Origin: Treponema bryantii
GTDB taxonomy: Bacteria; Spirochaetota; Spirochaetia; Treponematales; Treponemataceae
Direction: 5' to 3'
Assembly: GCA_015061465.1 (NCBI GenBank)
Contig: SUWN01000022.1
Coordinates: 1-38,790, forward strand
Length of the DNA stretch: 38,790 nt
Part shown: positions 1 through 9,031 of the stretch, in pieces
How positions within the stretch are numbered: position 1 is the stretch's first letter
Layout: each line of letters opens with the position of its first letter
Made by a program: the position numbers and the translations under genes
The notes under the pieces: model-generated
What the model was told of the DNA's origin: nothing
The model's database searches: none
The model's input: only the letters and a program-made list of their open reading frames with translations

Positions 1-14
1 AGGTAAGGTAAAAG

Positions 15-818
15 ATGTCTGTTGTTACTCTAAAAGATGTTCACAAAATTTATCCAATGGGAAAACAATTCGTAGAAGCTGTAAAAGGTGTTTCTTTTCA
101 AATTGAAAAAGGAGAATTTGCCGCAATTTCTGGACCATCTGGTTCTGGAAAATCAACTCTTTTAAATATGATTGGTTTAATTGACGTTCCTTCTGATGGT
201 GAAATTAATATTGGCGGTACAAATGTTTATGAAGGCGTAAATTTAAAAGAAGATTCTAACATTTTAAAAACTGCAATTCCTGCAAAATTAGATAAAAGAA
301 TTACTGCTTTGCGTCGCTCTCACATCGGTTTTATTTTTCAAACATTCAACTTAATTCCTGTTTTAAATGTTTACGAAAACATCGAATTTCCACTTATGTT
401 GGAATCAAAAAATCCTGCTTCTAAAAGTCCAGTTGATGATTTTTCAAAAGCACAAAAACAAGAATGGATTAACTATTTAATAGAAAAAGTTGGTCTTTCT
501 GATTGGAAAAAACACAAAGCAAACGAACTTTCTGGCGGTCAAAGACAACGTGTTGCAATCGCACGTGCTTTAGTTACAAAAGCTCCTGTTATTCTTGCCG
601 ATGAACCAACTGCAAACCTCGATTCCAAAAACTCAGAACAAATTTTGTCTTTGATGAAATCGTTGAATAATGACAAAGATTTACAAACAACTTTTATTTT
701 TTCAACTCACGATTCTAGAATTGTAGATATGTGTGACCACGTTATTCATATTTTGGACGGACTTGTTGTAAAAGATGAACACAAAGTTGGTAGCGACGTT
801 TATAAGGTAGGTAAATAA
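15..818 (+). CDS. LolD/MacB-type ABC transporter ATP-binding protein
   Basis: This is the cytoplasmic ATPase of an envelope ABC transporter of the LolCDE/MacB class, which uses ATP to release or move lipoproteins or other molecules from the inner membrane. Seen in the 267-residue product: Walker A GPSGSGKST (about 40-48), Q-loop Q109, signature LSGGQ (172-176), Walker B VILADEP (192-198) and the switch histidine in STHD (about 232). It is longer than a typical LolD (about 225-235 aa) because of insertions around residues 75-97 and 132-150. The stop codon shares its last base with the ATG of the next gene, a FtsX-like permease, so the two are translationally coupled. An AGGTAA-type ribosome site precedes the start. 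The family call is firm; the transported substrate is unknown. Confidence 0.93.
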   Translation: MSVVTLKDVHKIYPMGKQFVEAVKGVSFQIEKGEFAAISGPSGSGKSTLLNMIGLIDVPSDGEINIGGTNVYEGVNLKEDSNILKTAIPAKLDKRITALRRSHIGFIFQTFNLIPVLNVYENIEFPLMLESKNPASKSPVDDFSKAQKQEWINYLIEKVGLSDWKKHKANELSGGQRQRVAIARALVTKAPVILADEPTANLDSKNSEQILSLMKSLNNDKDLQTTFIFSTHDSRIVDMCDHVIHILDGLVVKDEHKVGSDVYKVGK

Positions 819-2362
819 TGAAAGAAATTTTTCGACTTGCTTTACGAAATCTTTCTGAACATAAATCTAAAACAATCATCATTTCTTTATTTTTAGTTTT
901 TGGAATGGCGATTGTTGTTCTTGGAAACTCTTTCCTTGAATCTATAAACAGAGGTTTAGAAAAAGATTTTCGTCAAAATTACACTGGCGATTTGGTAATT
1001 TCAATTCAGCCAGAAAAAGGCACAATTTTAGATATTTTTGGCGTTGCTGCAACAGCAAATATCGGTGGAGAAATTCCTCAAGTTCCAGCAATTCCTGATT
1101 TAAAAAACGTTGAAGAAATTGTTTATGCGCAAGAAGGAATAAAAGGAACAACTAAACAAATTTCTGCACAGATTTTGATTGCTAAAGGAAAAGAAATGGA
1201 CATGTCCGACTTCATTGAAAACGATGATTTAGGGTTTGACGATTTGCCAATTTCTATGCTTTTTGGTGTTGAAGAATCTTATTGGGATTTGTTTCCAAAA
1301 GTTAATCTTGTAGAAGGTCGCTATCCACAAAAAGACACAAACGAAGTTATGATTGACACTCGTGTTAAAAATGCGTTTGAAAGTCTTTATAAAAAACCAC
1401 TGAACGTTGGCGATGATATTTTGATGCTCGGTGCAAATACAAACGGAGTTATTCGAGAAGGAAAACTCGTTGGTATTTTTGATCCACCAAACGAAAATTC
1501 TGCAATGTTCCAAATTGTTTATTGTGATCCAAATTTAGCACGTGCTTTTGCAGATTTAACTTACGCAGCAAATTTTGAATCTGAACTTCCTTCATACGTT
1601 GATTTTTCAATTTCTGAACTTTCGGAAGATGATTTGTTTGGAAGTTCCGACGACGATTTATTTGGTGACTTAATAGAAGAATCCGATGAAATTCTTCGCC
1701 AAGATACAACTGATTTTTCTGATATTTTGGGCGACACAACGCTTCGTGATGAATTAAACAAAACTGATGAAGGTGCTTGGAACTTTATTTTAGCAAAAGT
1801 AAAAAATCCTTCTCAAACAAAAAACGTAATTGAAGAATTAAAAACAAAATTTGCCGATGCAAACTTAAACGTTCAAGTTATGGATTGGAAAGCCGGCGCT
1901 TATTCTTATTCAGGAACTGTGGAAGGAATTGGCTTCATTTTCAATTTGTTGATAATTATTCTTGCCGTTGTTGTTTTCATCATCATTATGAACACAATGG
2001 TTGTTTCTGTAATAGAAAGAACTGGCGAAATTGGAACTATGCGCGCAATCGGTGCAGAAAAAAGTTTTGTAAAAAAATTGTTCTTTACAGAAACTCTTTT
2101 TTTGACAGTTGTTTCATCTATTATTGGATTTATAATCGCTTTTATTGCAATGGCAATCTTTAATAGTTTGGAAATTACAATTACAAATAGTATTGCAAAA
2201 ATGATTTTGGGCGGCGGTCTACTTCATTTTAGTCCAACTGTAAAAATCATCGTTGCAACTTTCTTTGTAGCAATTATTGGAAGCATTTTAAGTAATCTTT
2301 ATCCAATTTCATCTGCGTTAAAAATTACACCGTTAAAAGCTCTTTCCAAAGGTTCTGATTAA
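818..2362 (+). CDS. FtsX/LolE-like ABC transporter permease with acidic insert
   Basis: Inner-membrane permease of the MacB/LolC-E type (514 aa). Seen: an N-terminal membrane segment at about 20-40, a large periplasmic domain (about 45-365), then three membrane segments in the C-terminal FtsX domain (about 370-395, 420-450, 475-500). The conserved ERTGEIGTMRAIGA stretch, which couples to the ATPase, lies at about 400-413. The periplasmic domain carries an unusual acidic stretch at about 265-306 with a repeated D-LFG motif (DDLFGSSDDDLFGD, 271-284). A very similar motif occurs at the mature N terminus of the outer-membrane protein encoded at 4513-5805. The gene sits between the ATPase and a second permease, and the three probably form one transporter. 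Substrate unknown. Confidence 0.9.
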   Translation: MKEIFRLALRNLSEHKSKTIIISLFLVFGMAIVVLGNSFLESINRGLEKDFRQNYTGDLVISIQPEKGTILDIFGVAATANIGGEIPQVPAIPDLKNVEEIVYAQEGIKGTTKQISAQILIAKGKEMDMSDFIENDDLGFDDLPISMLFGVEESYWDLFPKVNLVEGRYPQKDTNEVMIDTRVKNAFESLYKKPLNVGDDILMLGANTNGVIREGKLVGIFDPPNENSAMFQIVYCDPNLARAFADLTYAANFESELPSYVDFSISELSEDDLFGSSDDDLFGDLIEESDEILRQDTTDFSDILGDTTLRDELNKTDEGAWNFILAKVKNPSQTKNVIEELKTKFADANLNVQVMDWKAGAYSYSGTVEGIGFIFNLLIIILAVVVFIIIMNTMVVSVIERTGEIGTMRAIGAEKSFVKKLFFTETLFLTVVSSIIGFIIAFIAMAIFNSLEITITNSIAKMILGGGLLHFSPTVKIIVATFFVAIIGSILSNLYPISSALKITPLKALSKGSD

Positions 2363-2374
2363 TCGAGGTAAATT

Positions 2375-3715
2375 ATGGGTAAAATATTCAAACTTGCATT
2401 AAGAAATCTAACAAGACAAAAACGAAGAAACGTAATTTTGGCAATCGCAATTGCATTTGGATTTTTTGTTGTTACAACTATCGACGGATTAATTTCTGGA
2501 ATGGTTGGAAATTTGGAAGATTGTATTACAGAATTAACAGGTGGAACTGTTTTAATTTCTGGTTATGAAAAAATTCCTGCAACTCAAGAAGGTGAAAAAT
2601 CACAACTTGTAAATATTATTCGCGATAAAGATTACATTAAAAATATTGTGGAAGAAAATAATTTTGATTATAAATACTTTTCTTCTTTTACACTTTCTGC
2701 TGGACAAGTAATTTTCAACGGAAAAAAATCCATGGCAACAATCTACGGACGAAACATTCTAGATAAGGATTTTTTGGATAATTTACAAATTATTGAAGGT
2801 TCGGTAGAAAATCTTTCTGATCCACAAGCGTTAATTATCAGTGATAAAATGGCTGAATCGCTAAATATTCAAGTTGGCGATCAATTGATTTATACAACAA
2901 CAACAATTTATGGCCAAAATAACGTTGCTGATTTTACAATTGCAGCAATCATAAAATCAAACAATTTTATTAATTCAATGCAATCTTACGCAAATATCGA
3001 TACAATCAACGCGCTTGTAAATATGCCAGAAGGTGGATATAACACATTTACAATTTATTTGAACGATAAAAACCAACAAACAAAAGTCGCTCAACAAATT
3101 GAAAATCTGATTCGTGCCGACGGTGTAAATGTTTCTAGTAGATTGGAAGCTCTTAAAACAAATCCAGCAAATCCTGGACGCGGAATTGATAAACAATTTA
3201 CAAAAGAAGAATTCCAATGGGAAGGAACAAAATACGGCGTTGTTTCTTTGAACGATGAAATTCCTGCAATAAAAACTGTTCTTTCTGTAGTTCACACTGT
3301 AACAACAACAATTTTAATTGTAATTTTGTTAATTGTTATGGTCGGAGTTTCAAATACTTACAGAATGGTTTTATACGAACGAATCCGCGAAATTGGAACT
3401 ATGCGCGCCCTTGGAATGAACGGAAAAGATACAGGAAAGATTTTTACAACAGAAGCGTTAATTCTTTGTTTAATCGGTGCAATTTCTGGTTTAATTCTTT
3501 CTGTTATCGTGATGGGTTGTATTCATTTAATTCCTATTAATATAGAAAGTCTTTCTTTCTTCTTACACAAAGGTCATTTCACATTCAAACTTTCGTTTGG
3601 CTCGATTATTGTGCAATATTTCTTGTTAATTTTATTAACATTCTTTGCTGTAAAAGGAAGTGCAAAAAAAGCTGCGGCAATGAGTCCAGCAGTTGCTTTA
3701 AGAACAATAAAATAA
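2375..3715 (+). CDS. FtsX/LolE-like ABC transporter permease (second subunit)
   Basis: Second permease of the same transporter, 446 aa. It has an N-terminal membrane segment (about 20-40), a periplasmic domain (about 45-300) and three C-terminal membrane segments, with the family-typical ERIREIGTMRALGMNG stretch before the second of them. It lacks the acidic LFG insert of its partner, so the two permeases are distinct, as LolC and LolE are. GAGGTAA precedes the ATG, and the gap to the upstream gene is 12 nt. The heterodimer is inferred from gene order and family knowledge. Confidence 0.9.
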   Translation: MGKIFKLALRNLTRQKRRNVILAIAIAFGFFVVTTIDGLISGMVGNLEDCITELTGGTVLISGYEKIPATQEGEKSQLVNIIRDKDYIKNIVEENNFDYKYFSSFTLSAGQVIFNGKKSMATIYGRNILDKDFLDNLQIIEGSVENLSDPQALIISDKMAESLNIQVGDQLIYTTTTIYGQNNVADFTIAAIIKSNNFINSMQSYANIDTINALVNMPEGGYNTFTIYLNDKNQQTKVAQQIENLIRADGVNVSSRLEALKTNPANPGRGIDKQFTKEEFQWEGTKYGVVSLNDEIPAIKTVLSVVHTVTTTILIVILLIVMVGVSNTYRMVLYERIREIGTMRALGMNGKDTGKIFTTEALILCLIGAISGLILSVIVMGCIHLIPINIESLSFFLHKGHFTFKLSFGSIIVQYFLLILLTFFAVKGSAKKAAAMSPAVALRTIK

Positions 3716-3728
3716 TTTTGAGGTTAAT

Positions 3729-4493
3729 ATGAAAAAATCACTTTTAATTTTATCAATTTTTTTAGCTTCTTGTTTTGTTTGTTTTGCTCAAGTTTCTGAC
3801 GAACAATCTGAACAAGCATTTAAAATCATGGAATCAACTGACGACGTTTTGGCGTATCACGGGGATTATTCGGCAACAATTTCTCTTGTTATAGAAAAAC
3901 CTGGAAAACCAAAAGAAAGTCTTCAATACAAAATTTTTGAACGCACAGATTCAGAATTAATGACAATCGTTCAACTTTTTCCAGAAGCAGATAAAGGAAA
4001 CGGTTTTTTGCGCGACGGAGAAAATATTTGGTCTTATGATCCAATCAGCCGAAAATTCACTCACACTTCTTTAAAAGAAGCGCTCGGTGAATCTGACGTG
4101 AAAATCGACGATATTAATCAAAGCGAAACTCATTGGCGCGATAATTATACAGTTTCTGGATTTGAAGAAGGAACTCTTGGAAAATTCCCTGTTTATATCA
4201 TCACTTTGGATGCAAAAACAACAAAACCTTCTTATTCAAAAGTTAAATATTTCATCCGTAAAGACGTTCCTCTTACTTTAAAAGAAGAAGATTTTTCTGG
4301 TTCAGGAAGATTGATGAGAACAATTCTAATTCCAAAATATACAAAAGTTCCTGCTGGCTACGTTCCAACACAAATGTTACTTCGTGATGAATTAAACAAG
4401 GGTGAAAATACTCAGCAAGTTGTTTCTGATTTAACATTTGACGCACTTCCAGATAAAATTTTCACAAAAGCGTATTTGGAAAGTTTAAACTAA
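3729..4493 (+). CDS. LolA-like outer-membrane lipoprotein-sorting family protein
   Basis: Periplasmic protein of 254 aa with a Sec signal peptide (hydrophobic core about 4-20, probable cleavage after CFA). The rest reads as the LolA-like 'outer membrane lipoprotein-sorting' family: a beta-rich half-barrel with the GENIWSYDPISRKFTH stretch (about 96-111) and a late SGSGRLMRTILIPKY segment. Such proteins act as periplasmic carriers or accessories that pass lipids or lipoproteins to the outer membrane. It follows an ATPase and two permeases and precedes an outer-membrane barrel, which supports a trans-envelope route. A GAGGTTA ribosome site lies just upstream. The specific cargo is not known. 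Confidence 0.82.
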   Translation: MKKSLLILSIFLASCFVCFAQVSDEQSEQAFKIMESTDDVLAYHGDYSATISLVIEKPGKPKESLQYKIFERTDSELMTIVQLFPEADKGNGFLRDGENIWSYDPISRKFTHTSLKEALGESDVKIDDINQSETHWRDNYTVSGFEEGTLGKFPVYIITLDAKTTKPSYSKVKYFIRKDVPLTLKEEDFSGSGRLMRTILIPKYTKVPAGYVPTQMLLRDELNKGENTQQVVSDLTFDALPDKIFTKAYLESLN

Positions 4494-4512
4494 TTTTATA
4501 AAAGGACTTTTT

Positions 4513-5805
4513 ATGAAAAAAATATTTTTACTTTGTAGTTTTTTTGCTTGTTCCTTACTTTTTGCTCAAACAGAAGAAGAACTTTTTGGTTCTGCCGACG
4601 ATGATTTTTTCTTTGACGATGGAATTGAAGAATTTGTAGAAACAAAAACAACAGAAGAAGCTGTTGATTTAAGCAAAGGCGTTTTATTTCAAACAGGTTC
4701 AGTAGAAATCAGCGGAAATTTTGATTTATCGCTTACAACTTGCACAACTTTTAATAAAGACACAGAAACAAAAGATTCTTTTGAAAATACAATTTTATTT
4801 CCTGCTGCAGACGCACAAATTATTGTAGACGCTCGTCCATCTGAAAATTTGCGCCTTTATTTAAAATCGGGAATTAATTATCCTTACGTAACAGAATCAA
4901 AAGCAACTATTATAACTTCGCCATTTCCTCAAACTCCTACAACTTTTGATTTTAAAAATATGTTCTACGTAAAAGAACTTTTTGGCGATTTCAACATTGG
5001 TCCAAACGTTGCTTTTAGATTTGGTAAACAAACTGTAACTTGGGGCGTTGGTTATTTCTTTAGTCCAGCCGATGTTATTAATCTAACAGCAATTGACCCA
5101 GAAAACCCAACAGCACAAGTTGAAGGTCCACTTGCTTTAAGAACACAAGTTGTTTTCCCAGGAACCCAGCACGCAATTTGGACTTACGTTATTCCAGAAA
5201 ATCCTGTGCTCTATGTTGAAGGACAAGGTGCAATTTCTTACGCTAAAAATACAGCTTTTGCTGCAAAAGGTGACATTGTAATTGGACCAAATGAATTTGG
5301 AATAGGTGGTTGGTACAAATATCAAAATTCACCACGCGCAATGCTTACATTTTCTGGAACAATTTTTAGAAATTACAGCATTTTTGCAGAAGGCGTTCTT
5401 GCTTTTGGAAAAGATTCGGCTTGGCTAAAAAATTCCACAGAAGATAAAAAACCTATTTTCCAAACAACAGCCGGAATTATGCGCTTCTGGAAAGACCAAA
5501 ATATCACGGTAGCTTCGCAATATTATTATAATCAACAAGAAGATGCTGCTAACGCAAGTTTTTCTACACACGGACACAACGCCGCTATAATGTGTAACTT
5601 TGGAAAAATCGGTACAGATTCTTTTTCTTCACAAATTTTTGCGATGATGAACTTTAATAAAGTTGCAGGAATTGCTTCTGTCATGTTAAAATATAATCCA
5701 ATAAACGAATTTAGCATTAGTTGTGGTCCATATTTTGATTGGAAAGAAGATAACCTTTCAACTTCTATAAAACTTGTTTTTGATTTTGGTAGCGGAAAAT
5801 TCTAA
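4513..5805 (+). CDS. Outer-membrane beta-barrel protein with acidic LFG N terminus
   Basis: Exported protein of 430 aa with a signal peptide (about 1-18, cleavage after LFA). The mature protein begins with an acidic low-complexity stretch EEELFGSADDDFFFDDGIEE (21-40) and continues as alternating beta-strands ending in an aromatic-terminated strand (LVFDFGSGKF), typical of outer-membrane barrels. It is the last gene of the Lol-like operon, 19 nt after the LolA-like gene. I do not recognise a named family. It may be the outer-membrane partner or acceptor of the transporter. The acidic LFG motif is shared with the permease at 818-2362, which hints at a physical link. Confidence 0.72.
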   Translation: MKKIFLLCSFFACSLLFAQTEEELFGSADDDFFFDDGIEEFVETKTTEEAVDLSKGVLFQTGSVEISGNFDLSLTTCTTFNKDTETKDSFENTILFPAADAQIIVDARPSENLRLYLKSGINYPYVTESKATIITSPFPQTPTTFDFKNMFYVKELFGDFNIGPNVAFRFGKQTVTWGVGYFFSPADVINLTAIDPENPTAQVEGPLALRTQVVFPGTQHAIWTYVIPENPVLYVEGQGAISYAKNTAFAAKGDIVIGPNEFGIGGWYKYQNSPRAMLTFSGTIFRNYSIFAEGVLAFGKDSAWLKNSTEDKKPIFQTTAGIMRFWKDQNITVASQYYYNQQEDAANASFSTHGHNAAIMCNFGKIGTDSFSSQIFAMMNFNKVAGIASVMLKYNPINEFSISCGPYFDWKEDNLSTSIKLVFDFGSGKF

Positions 5806-5856
5806 AAATCTATCTTAATATACAACATAACGTATGCTTTTTATTAAGGAGTTTTT

Positions 5857-7338
5857 ATGCGAAAAAAGGTGTACGTTATTGGAGCGGGCGTTTCTGGTCT
5901 TTCGGCTGGAATTTACGCCGCTCGTTGTGGTTTTGATGTAACAATTTTAGAACAACATTTTACTTTTGGTGGACTTTCTACTAGTTGGAGTCGAAAAGGA
6001 TATTTCTTTGAAGGAGGAATGCATTGGCTCACTGGTTCGGGAGAAGACCAACCTTTAAATAAAGTTTGGAAGCAATTAGGCGCTCTTCAAGAAAACAATC
6101 CTGTAGAAAATAAAGAAATTCTTTATTCTTTTGTAGATAAAAACGGCAAACAAATAAATCTTTGGCGCGACATTGAAAAAACACGTCAAGAATTCATACA
6201 ATATTCTCCAGAAGATAAAAACGTTATAAACACTTTGTATAACGATGTAAAAAAATATACAAAAGTTCATCTTCCTGTTGCTGATTTACCCGGCTTAAAA
6301 TCTATGGAACCAATGCATCCATCTATAAAAGAACTTCTTGCAATGATTCCAGCTGGAATTCGAACTCTCCAACTTTCAAACACATCCTTTTTAGATTACA
6401 TTAATCGATTTAAAAACAAAGATTTAAGAGAATTATTAAAAGCCGTTACAAGCAATCAATATAATGCAACTTCTTTTTTGTACACAATGGCTTCTTTTGC
6501 CTGCGGCGATTCAGGATTCCCAAAAGGCGGTTCAATTCAATTTGTAAAAAATATGGTTGATACTTTTGAAAGCCTTGGCGGAGAAATTCAATATAAAACA
6601 ACTGTTGAAAAAGTCGTTGTAAAAAACGGAATTACAACTGGCGTTCAAACAAAAGATGGATTTTTGCCAGCTGATGCAGTAATTGTTTCGCAAGATTTTA
6701 GACAAGCCGTTGATACTTTATTTGATGTTCCTATCACTTCAAAATTTGTTCAAACAATGAAGAAAAATCTTGTTCCAGAAGAAAATACTTTTATTTGTTT
6801 AGGTGTAAAAGCAGATTTGTCCCATCTTCCTCACACTTGTATTTTCCCTTTGGAAAAACCTTTTGAATGTGCAAACAATTTTTATACACATTTAAGAGTA
6901 AACAATTATTCTAGAAATAAAGAAGCCGCTCCTGAAGGTTGTACATCAGTTACATCCATTTTGATTGGTGAATCGTACGATTATTGGAAAGCGGCAAAAG
7001 AAGACGGAACTTACAAAGCAAAAAAAGATGAACTTGCACAAAGATTCATTAAAGAATTAGAAGCTTTTGTTCCAGAAATAAAAGACAACGTTGAAGTTAT
7101 CGATGTTGCAACTCCTTGTACTTACGAACGATATTGTTCTTCATATCATGGTTCTTGGATGAGTGTTTGGTGTAAAGGAACTCCAAAAATCAAATATCCA
7201 CATAAATTACCAGAAATACAAGGATGTTATTTTGCAGGCCAACGTCTTCAAATGCCAGGCGGACTTCCAATCGCTGGTTACACAGGAAGAATGGCTGTTC
7301 AACATTTGTGTAAAGATACAGAAACTATTTTTGTTTAA
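5857..7338 (+). CDS. CrtI/RetSat-like FAD-dependent oxidoreductase
   Basis: FAD- or NAD(P)-binding oxidoreductase of the phytoene desaturase / carotenoid isomerase / retinol saturase superfamily, 493 aa. Seen: the N-terminal dinucleotide-binding motif VIGAGVSGLSAG with a glutamate at the end of the second strand (TILEQ), the family-typical GGLSTSWSRKGYFFEGGMHW region, and a C-terminal FAD-contact segment (CYFAGQRLQMPGGLPIAGYTGRMA). The substrate cannot be told: bacteria without carotenoids carry many such genes. AAGGAG lies 7-8 nt before the ATG. It follows the envelope operon by 51 nt on the same strand and may be cotranscribed; no terminator is visible between them. Confidence 0.85.
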   Translation: MRKKVYVIGAGVSGLSAGIYAARCGFDVTILEQHFTFGGLSTSWSRKGYFFEGGMHWLTGSGEDQPLNKVWKQLGALQENNPVENKEILYSFVDKNGKQINLWRDIEKTRQEFIQYSPEDKNVINTLYNDVKKYTKVHLPVADLPGLKSMEPMHPSIKELLAMIPAGIRTLQLSNTSFLDYINRFKNKDLRELLKAVTSNQYNATSFLYTMASFACGDSGFPKGGSIQFVKNMVDTFESLGGEIQYKTTVEKVVVKNGITTGVQTKDGFLPADAVIVSQDFRQAVDTLFDVPITSKFVQTMKKNLVPEENTFICLGVKADLSHLPHTCIFPLEKPFECANNFYTHLRVNNYSRNKEAAPEGCTSVTSILIGESYDYWKAAKEDGTYKAKKDELAQRFIKELEAFVPEIKDNVEVIDVATPCTYERYCSSYHGSWMSVWCKGTPKIKYPHKLPEIQGCYFAGQRLQMPGGLPIAGYTGRMAVQHLCKDTETIFV

Positions 7339-7395
7339 AATTTATAATAATATGTTATAATTTTTATATAACTTTTTTTTCCCAAGGAGGATTTT

Positions 7396-7794
7396 ATGGG
7401 TAAGAAAAAAAATAGTATGAGTTTATTGTACTTAATCGGTATGATTGCTGTTGTTGTTGGTTGTTTCCTTCCAATTATCGAAGTAAAACTTGGGCCTTTA
7501 GGTTCAATTAAAACTAATGTTATTAGAGCATTCCAATCTTTGGATACAGCAAATTCTTGGTGGCAATTACTTATGTTCGTTGCTGCAATTGTTGGAGCAG
7601 TTTTAAGCCTTGTTAGCGTAAAAAATGGTAATTTAATTAAATTAGTTGCATTAATCGCTTCTATCGTTGGCGGACTTATTTTCTTCGTAGATGCAGGCTT
7701 CTTTGATTACTTCTTCAAAATCGTAGGAATCGGTTTCTTTGTAATTATCGGTGGTTGGGTTGTTGCTTTAATCGGTTACATTACAAAGAAATAA
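7396..7794 (+). CDS. Small four-helix membrane protein, unknown function
   Basis: 132-residue integral membrane protein with about four hydrophobic segments (about 9-27, 52-72, 78-96, 103-128) and almost no soluble part. A strong AAGGAGG ribosome site precedes the ATG. A possible promoter (TTGTTT at 7331, TATAAT at 7356) lies in the 57-nt gap upstream. Its last 14 bases overlap the end of the convergent rsm22-like gene, and its terminator lies inside that gene. Family not recognised. Confidence 0.78.
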   Translation: MGKKKNSMSLLYLIGMIAVVVGCFLPIIEVKLGPLGSIKTNVIRAFQSLDTANSWWQLLMFVAAIVGAVLSLVSVKNGNLIKLVALIASIVGGLIFFVDAGFFDYFFKIVGIGFFVIIGGWVVALIGYITKK

Positions 7795-9031
7795 TTTTAT
7801 AACCTGTTTTATAATCAGTCGGTAGATTTTCTACCGGCTTTTTTATTTTAACACAGATTAAATCACCGCTTTTAAATTCATTCTGTTTTTCTGTAGAAAC
7901 AACAACAGTTCCAATTTTGCTACAAGCGTAAAACCCATTTTTATTTTTTGGCAATTTAAAACAATCAGAAACAATTCTTAATAAAAATTCATCGCTTTCG
8001 TTTTCTGATGATTTTGGCACAGCGCTTACAAAAGATAAAACAGCTCTTTCTTTTGGTAATTTTGCCAATTCTGAAAGTCGTTGCAATTTTTTAGGCGCAT
8101 CTTCTGTATTAAAAGAAAAATTACACCACTTGTTTTTACTTCCTGTGTATGCCTTAAAGCCATCCATCGAACAAATTTCAGCGTGTGGACAAGGTGAAGT
8201 TACATCATAATTTGCCTTTAAAAATCTATCTCTAAACAAACACAATGTTCTTGCTGATTTTGGAACACCCGGTTCTATCAATAAATAACGTGCATTTTCT
8301 TCTGAATAAGTTTTTAATTGGTCAAAATATTTTTTTACCCTAAATTCTGGTGGCATATCACTTGCTTGGTCCAATTCATTAAACATATTTGCACAAGTGA
8401 TGAATCCGCATCTTTGTTTTATAAAAGCACCAAAACTATCTTTTACACGAATAATTTTCCAGTGAGGATTTGCACCTTCTTGTGTTGGCGGAGTTTTTGA
8501 AGCAATGGACAAATAAATATCTTCACCAAGCGACAATGAATTTTGAGAAACATCCAAACAATACCAAGTTAGATTTTTATTTCTTAATTCTGGTCTACTA
8601 AGCCACAACGCACTTACAACAGTTAGCGGGCCACTTCCCAAGTCCAAACAAAAACAATCTTCTTGTGGAAAAGATTTTTCTTCCAAATTTGAAAAAAGTC
8701 TTGTTAAACGAACCAAATTCCACCAAACAAAATATCTTACGTACGCGCTAAGTTGAATGTTTTCGTTCATATAACCCAAACGTCGGCTCGCACGATTATC
8801 TGTCATTTGGTGTGAAAGTTCACGAATATTTTCTGGTAATTGTTGAAGTTGTTTTGAATTCAGCGGTTTTATACTTTGAATGATTTTATCAAAATTTTCC
8901 AACACATTTTTGGCATCTTCTGGAATTCTGTCTACACAAAATAATTCTGAAATTTTTTTATATGAATTGCTCTGAATTTTTGATTTGTCGTTTTTTAATT
9001 CTTTTTTATTCGGTTTTCTTTCAGTTTTCAT
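7781..9031 (-). CDS. Rsm22-like (mitochondrial small-subunit assembly type) methyltransferase
   Basis: Protein of 416 aa resembling Rsm22/METTL17, a SAM-methyltransferase-fold family with a cysteine-bound metal or Fe-S site linked to small ribosomal subunit assembly. Seen: a SAM-binding motif CLDLGSGP (about 128-135), an ANMFNELD stretch (about 214-221), the LIEPG loop (251-255) and the family hallmark SPCPHAEIC followed by WCNFSF, giving Cys281, Cys287 and Cys303. The C-terminal third looks like a beta-rich OB or RNA-binding extension. The start overlaps the merR-type gene by 11 nt, so it is the last gene of ptsI-der-merR-rsm22. Activity on rRNA is inferred from the family. Confidence 0.8.
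   Translation of the reverse strand: MKTERKPNKKELKNDKSKIQSNSYKKISELFCVDRIPEDAKNVLENFDKIIQSIKPLNSKQLQQLPENIRELSHQMTDNRASRRLGYMNENIQLSAYVRYFVWWNLVRLTRLFSNLEEKSFPQEDCFCLDLGSGPLTVVSALWLSRPELRNKNLTWYCLDVSQNSLSLGEDIYLSIASKTPPTQEGANPHWKIIRVKDSFGAFIKQRCGFITCANMFNELDQASDMPPEFRVKKYFDQLKTYSEENARYLLIEPGVPKSARTLCLFRDRFLKANYDVTSPCPHAEICSMDGFKAYTGSKNKWCNFSFNTEDAPKKLQRLSELAKLPKERAVLSFVSAVPKSSENESDEFLLRIVSDCFKLPKNKNGFYACSKIGTVVVSTEKQNEFKSGDLICVKIKKPVENLPTDYKTGYKIISL
7820..7849 (+). terminator. Rho-independent terminator inside the convergent rsm22-like gene
   Basis: Stem CGGTAG / CTACCG (7820-7825 and 7831-7836) with a 5-nt loop, followed by GG-C and a T-rich run (7839-7849). It lies 26 nt after the stop of the small membrane protein, within the 3' coding end of the opposite-strand gene. 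Confidence 0.7.

Noticed and set aside
5550-5563. CTAACGCAAGTTTT as another copy of the CTAAC-N4-GTT motif
   Set aside because: Inside a coding sequence and the last two bases differ from the other five sites.
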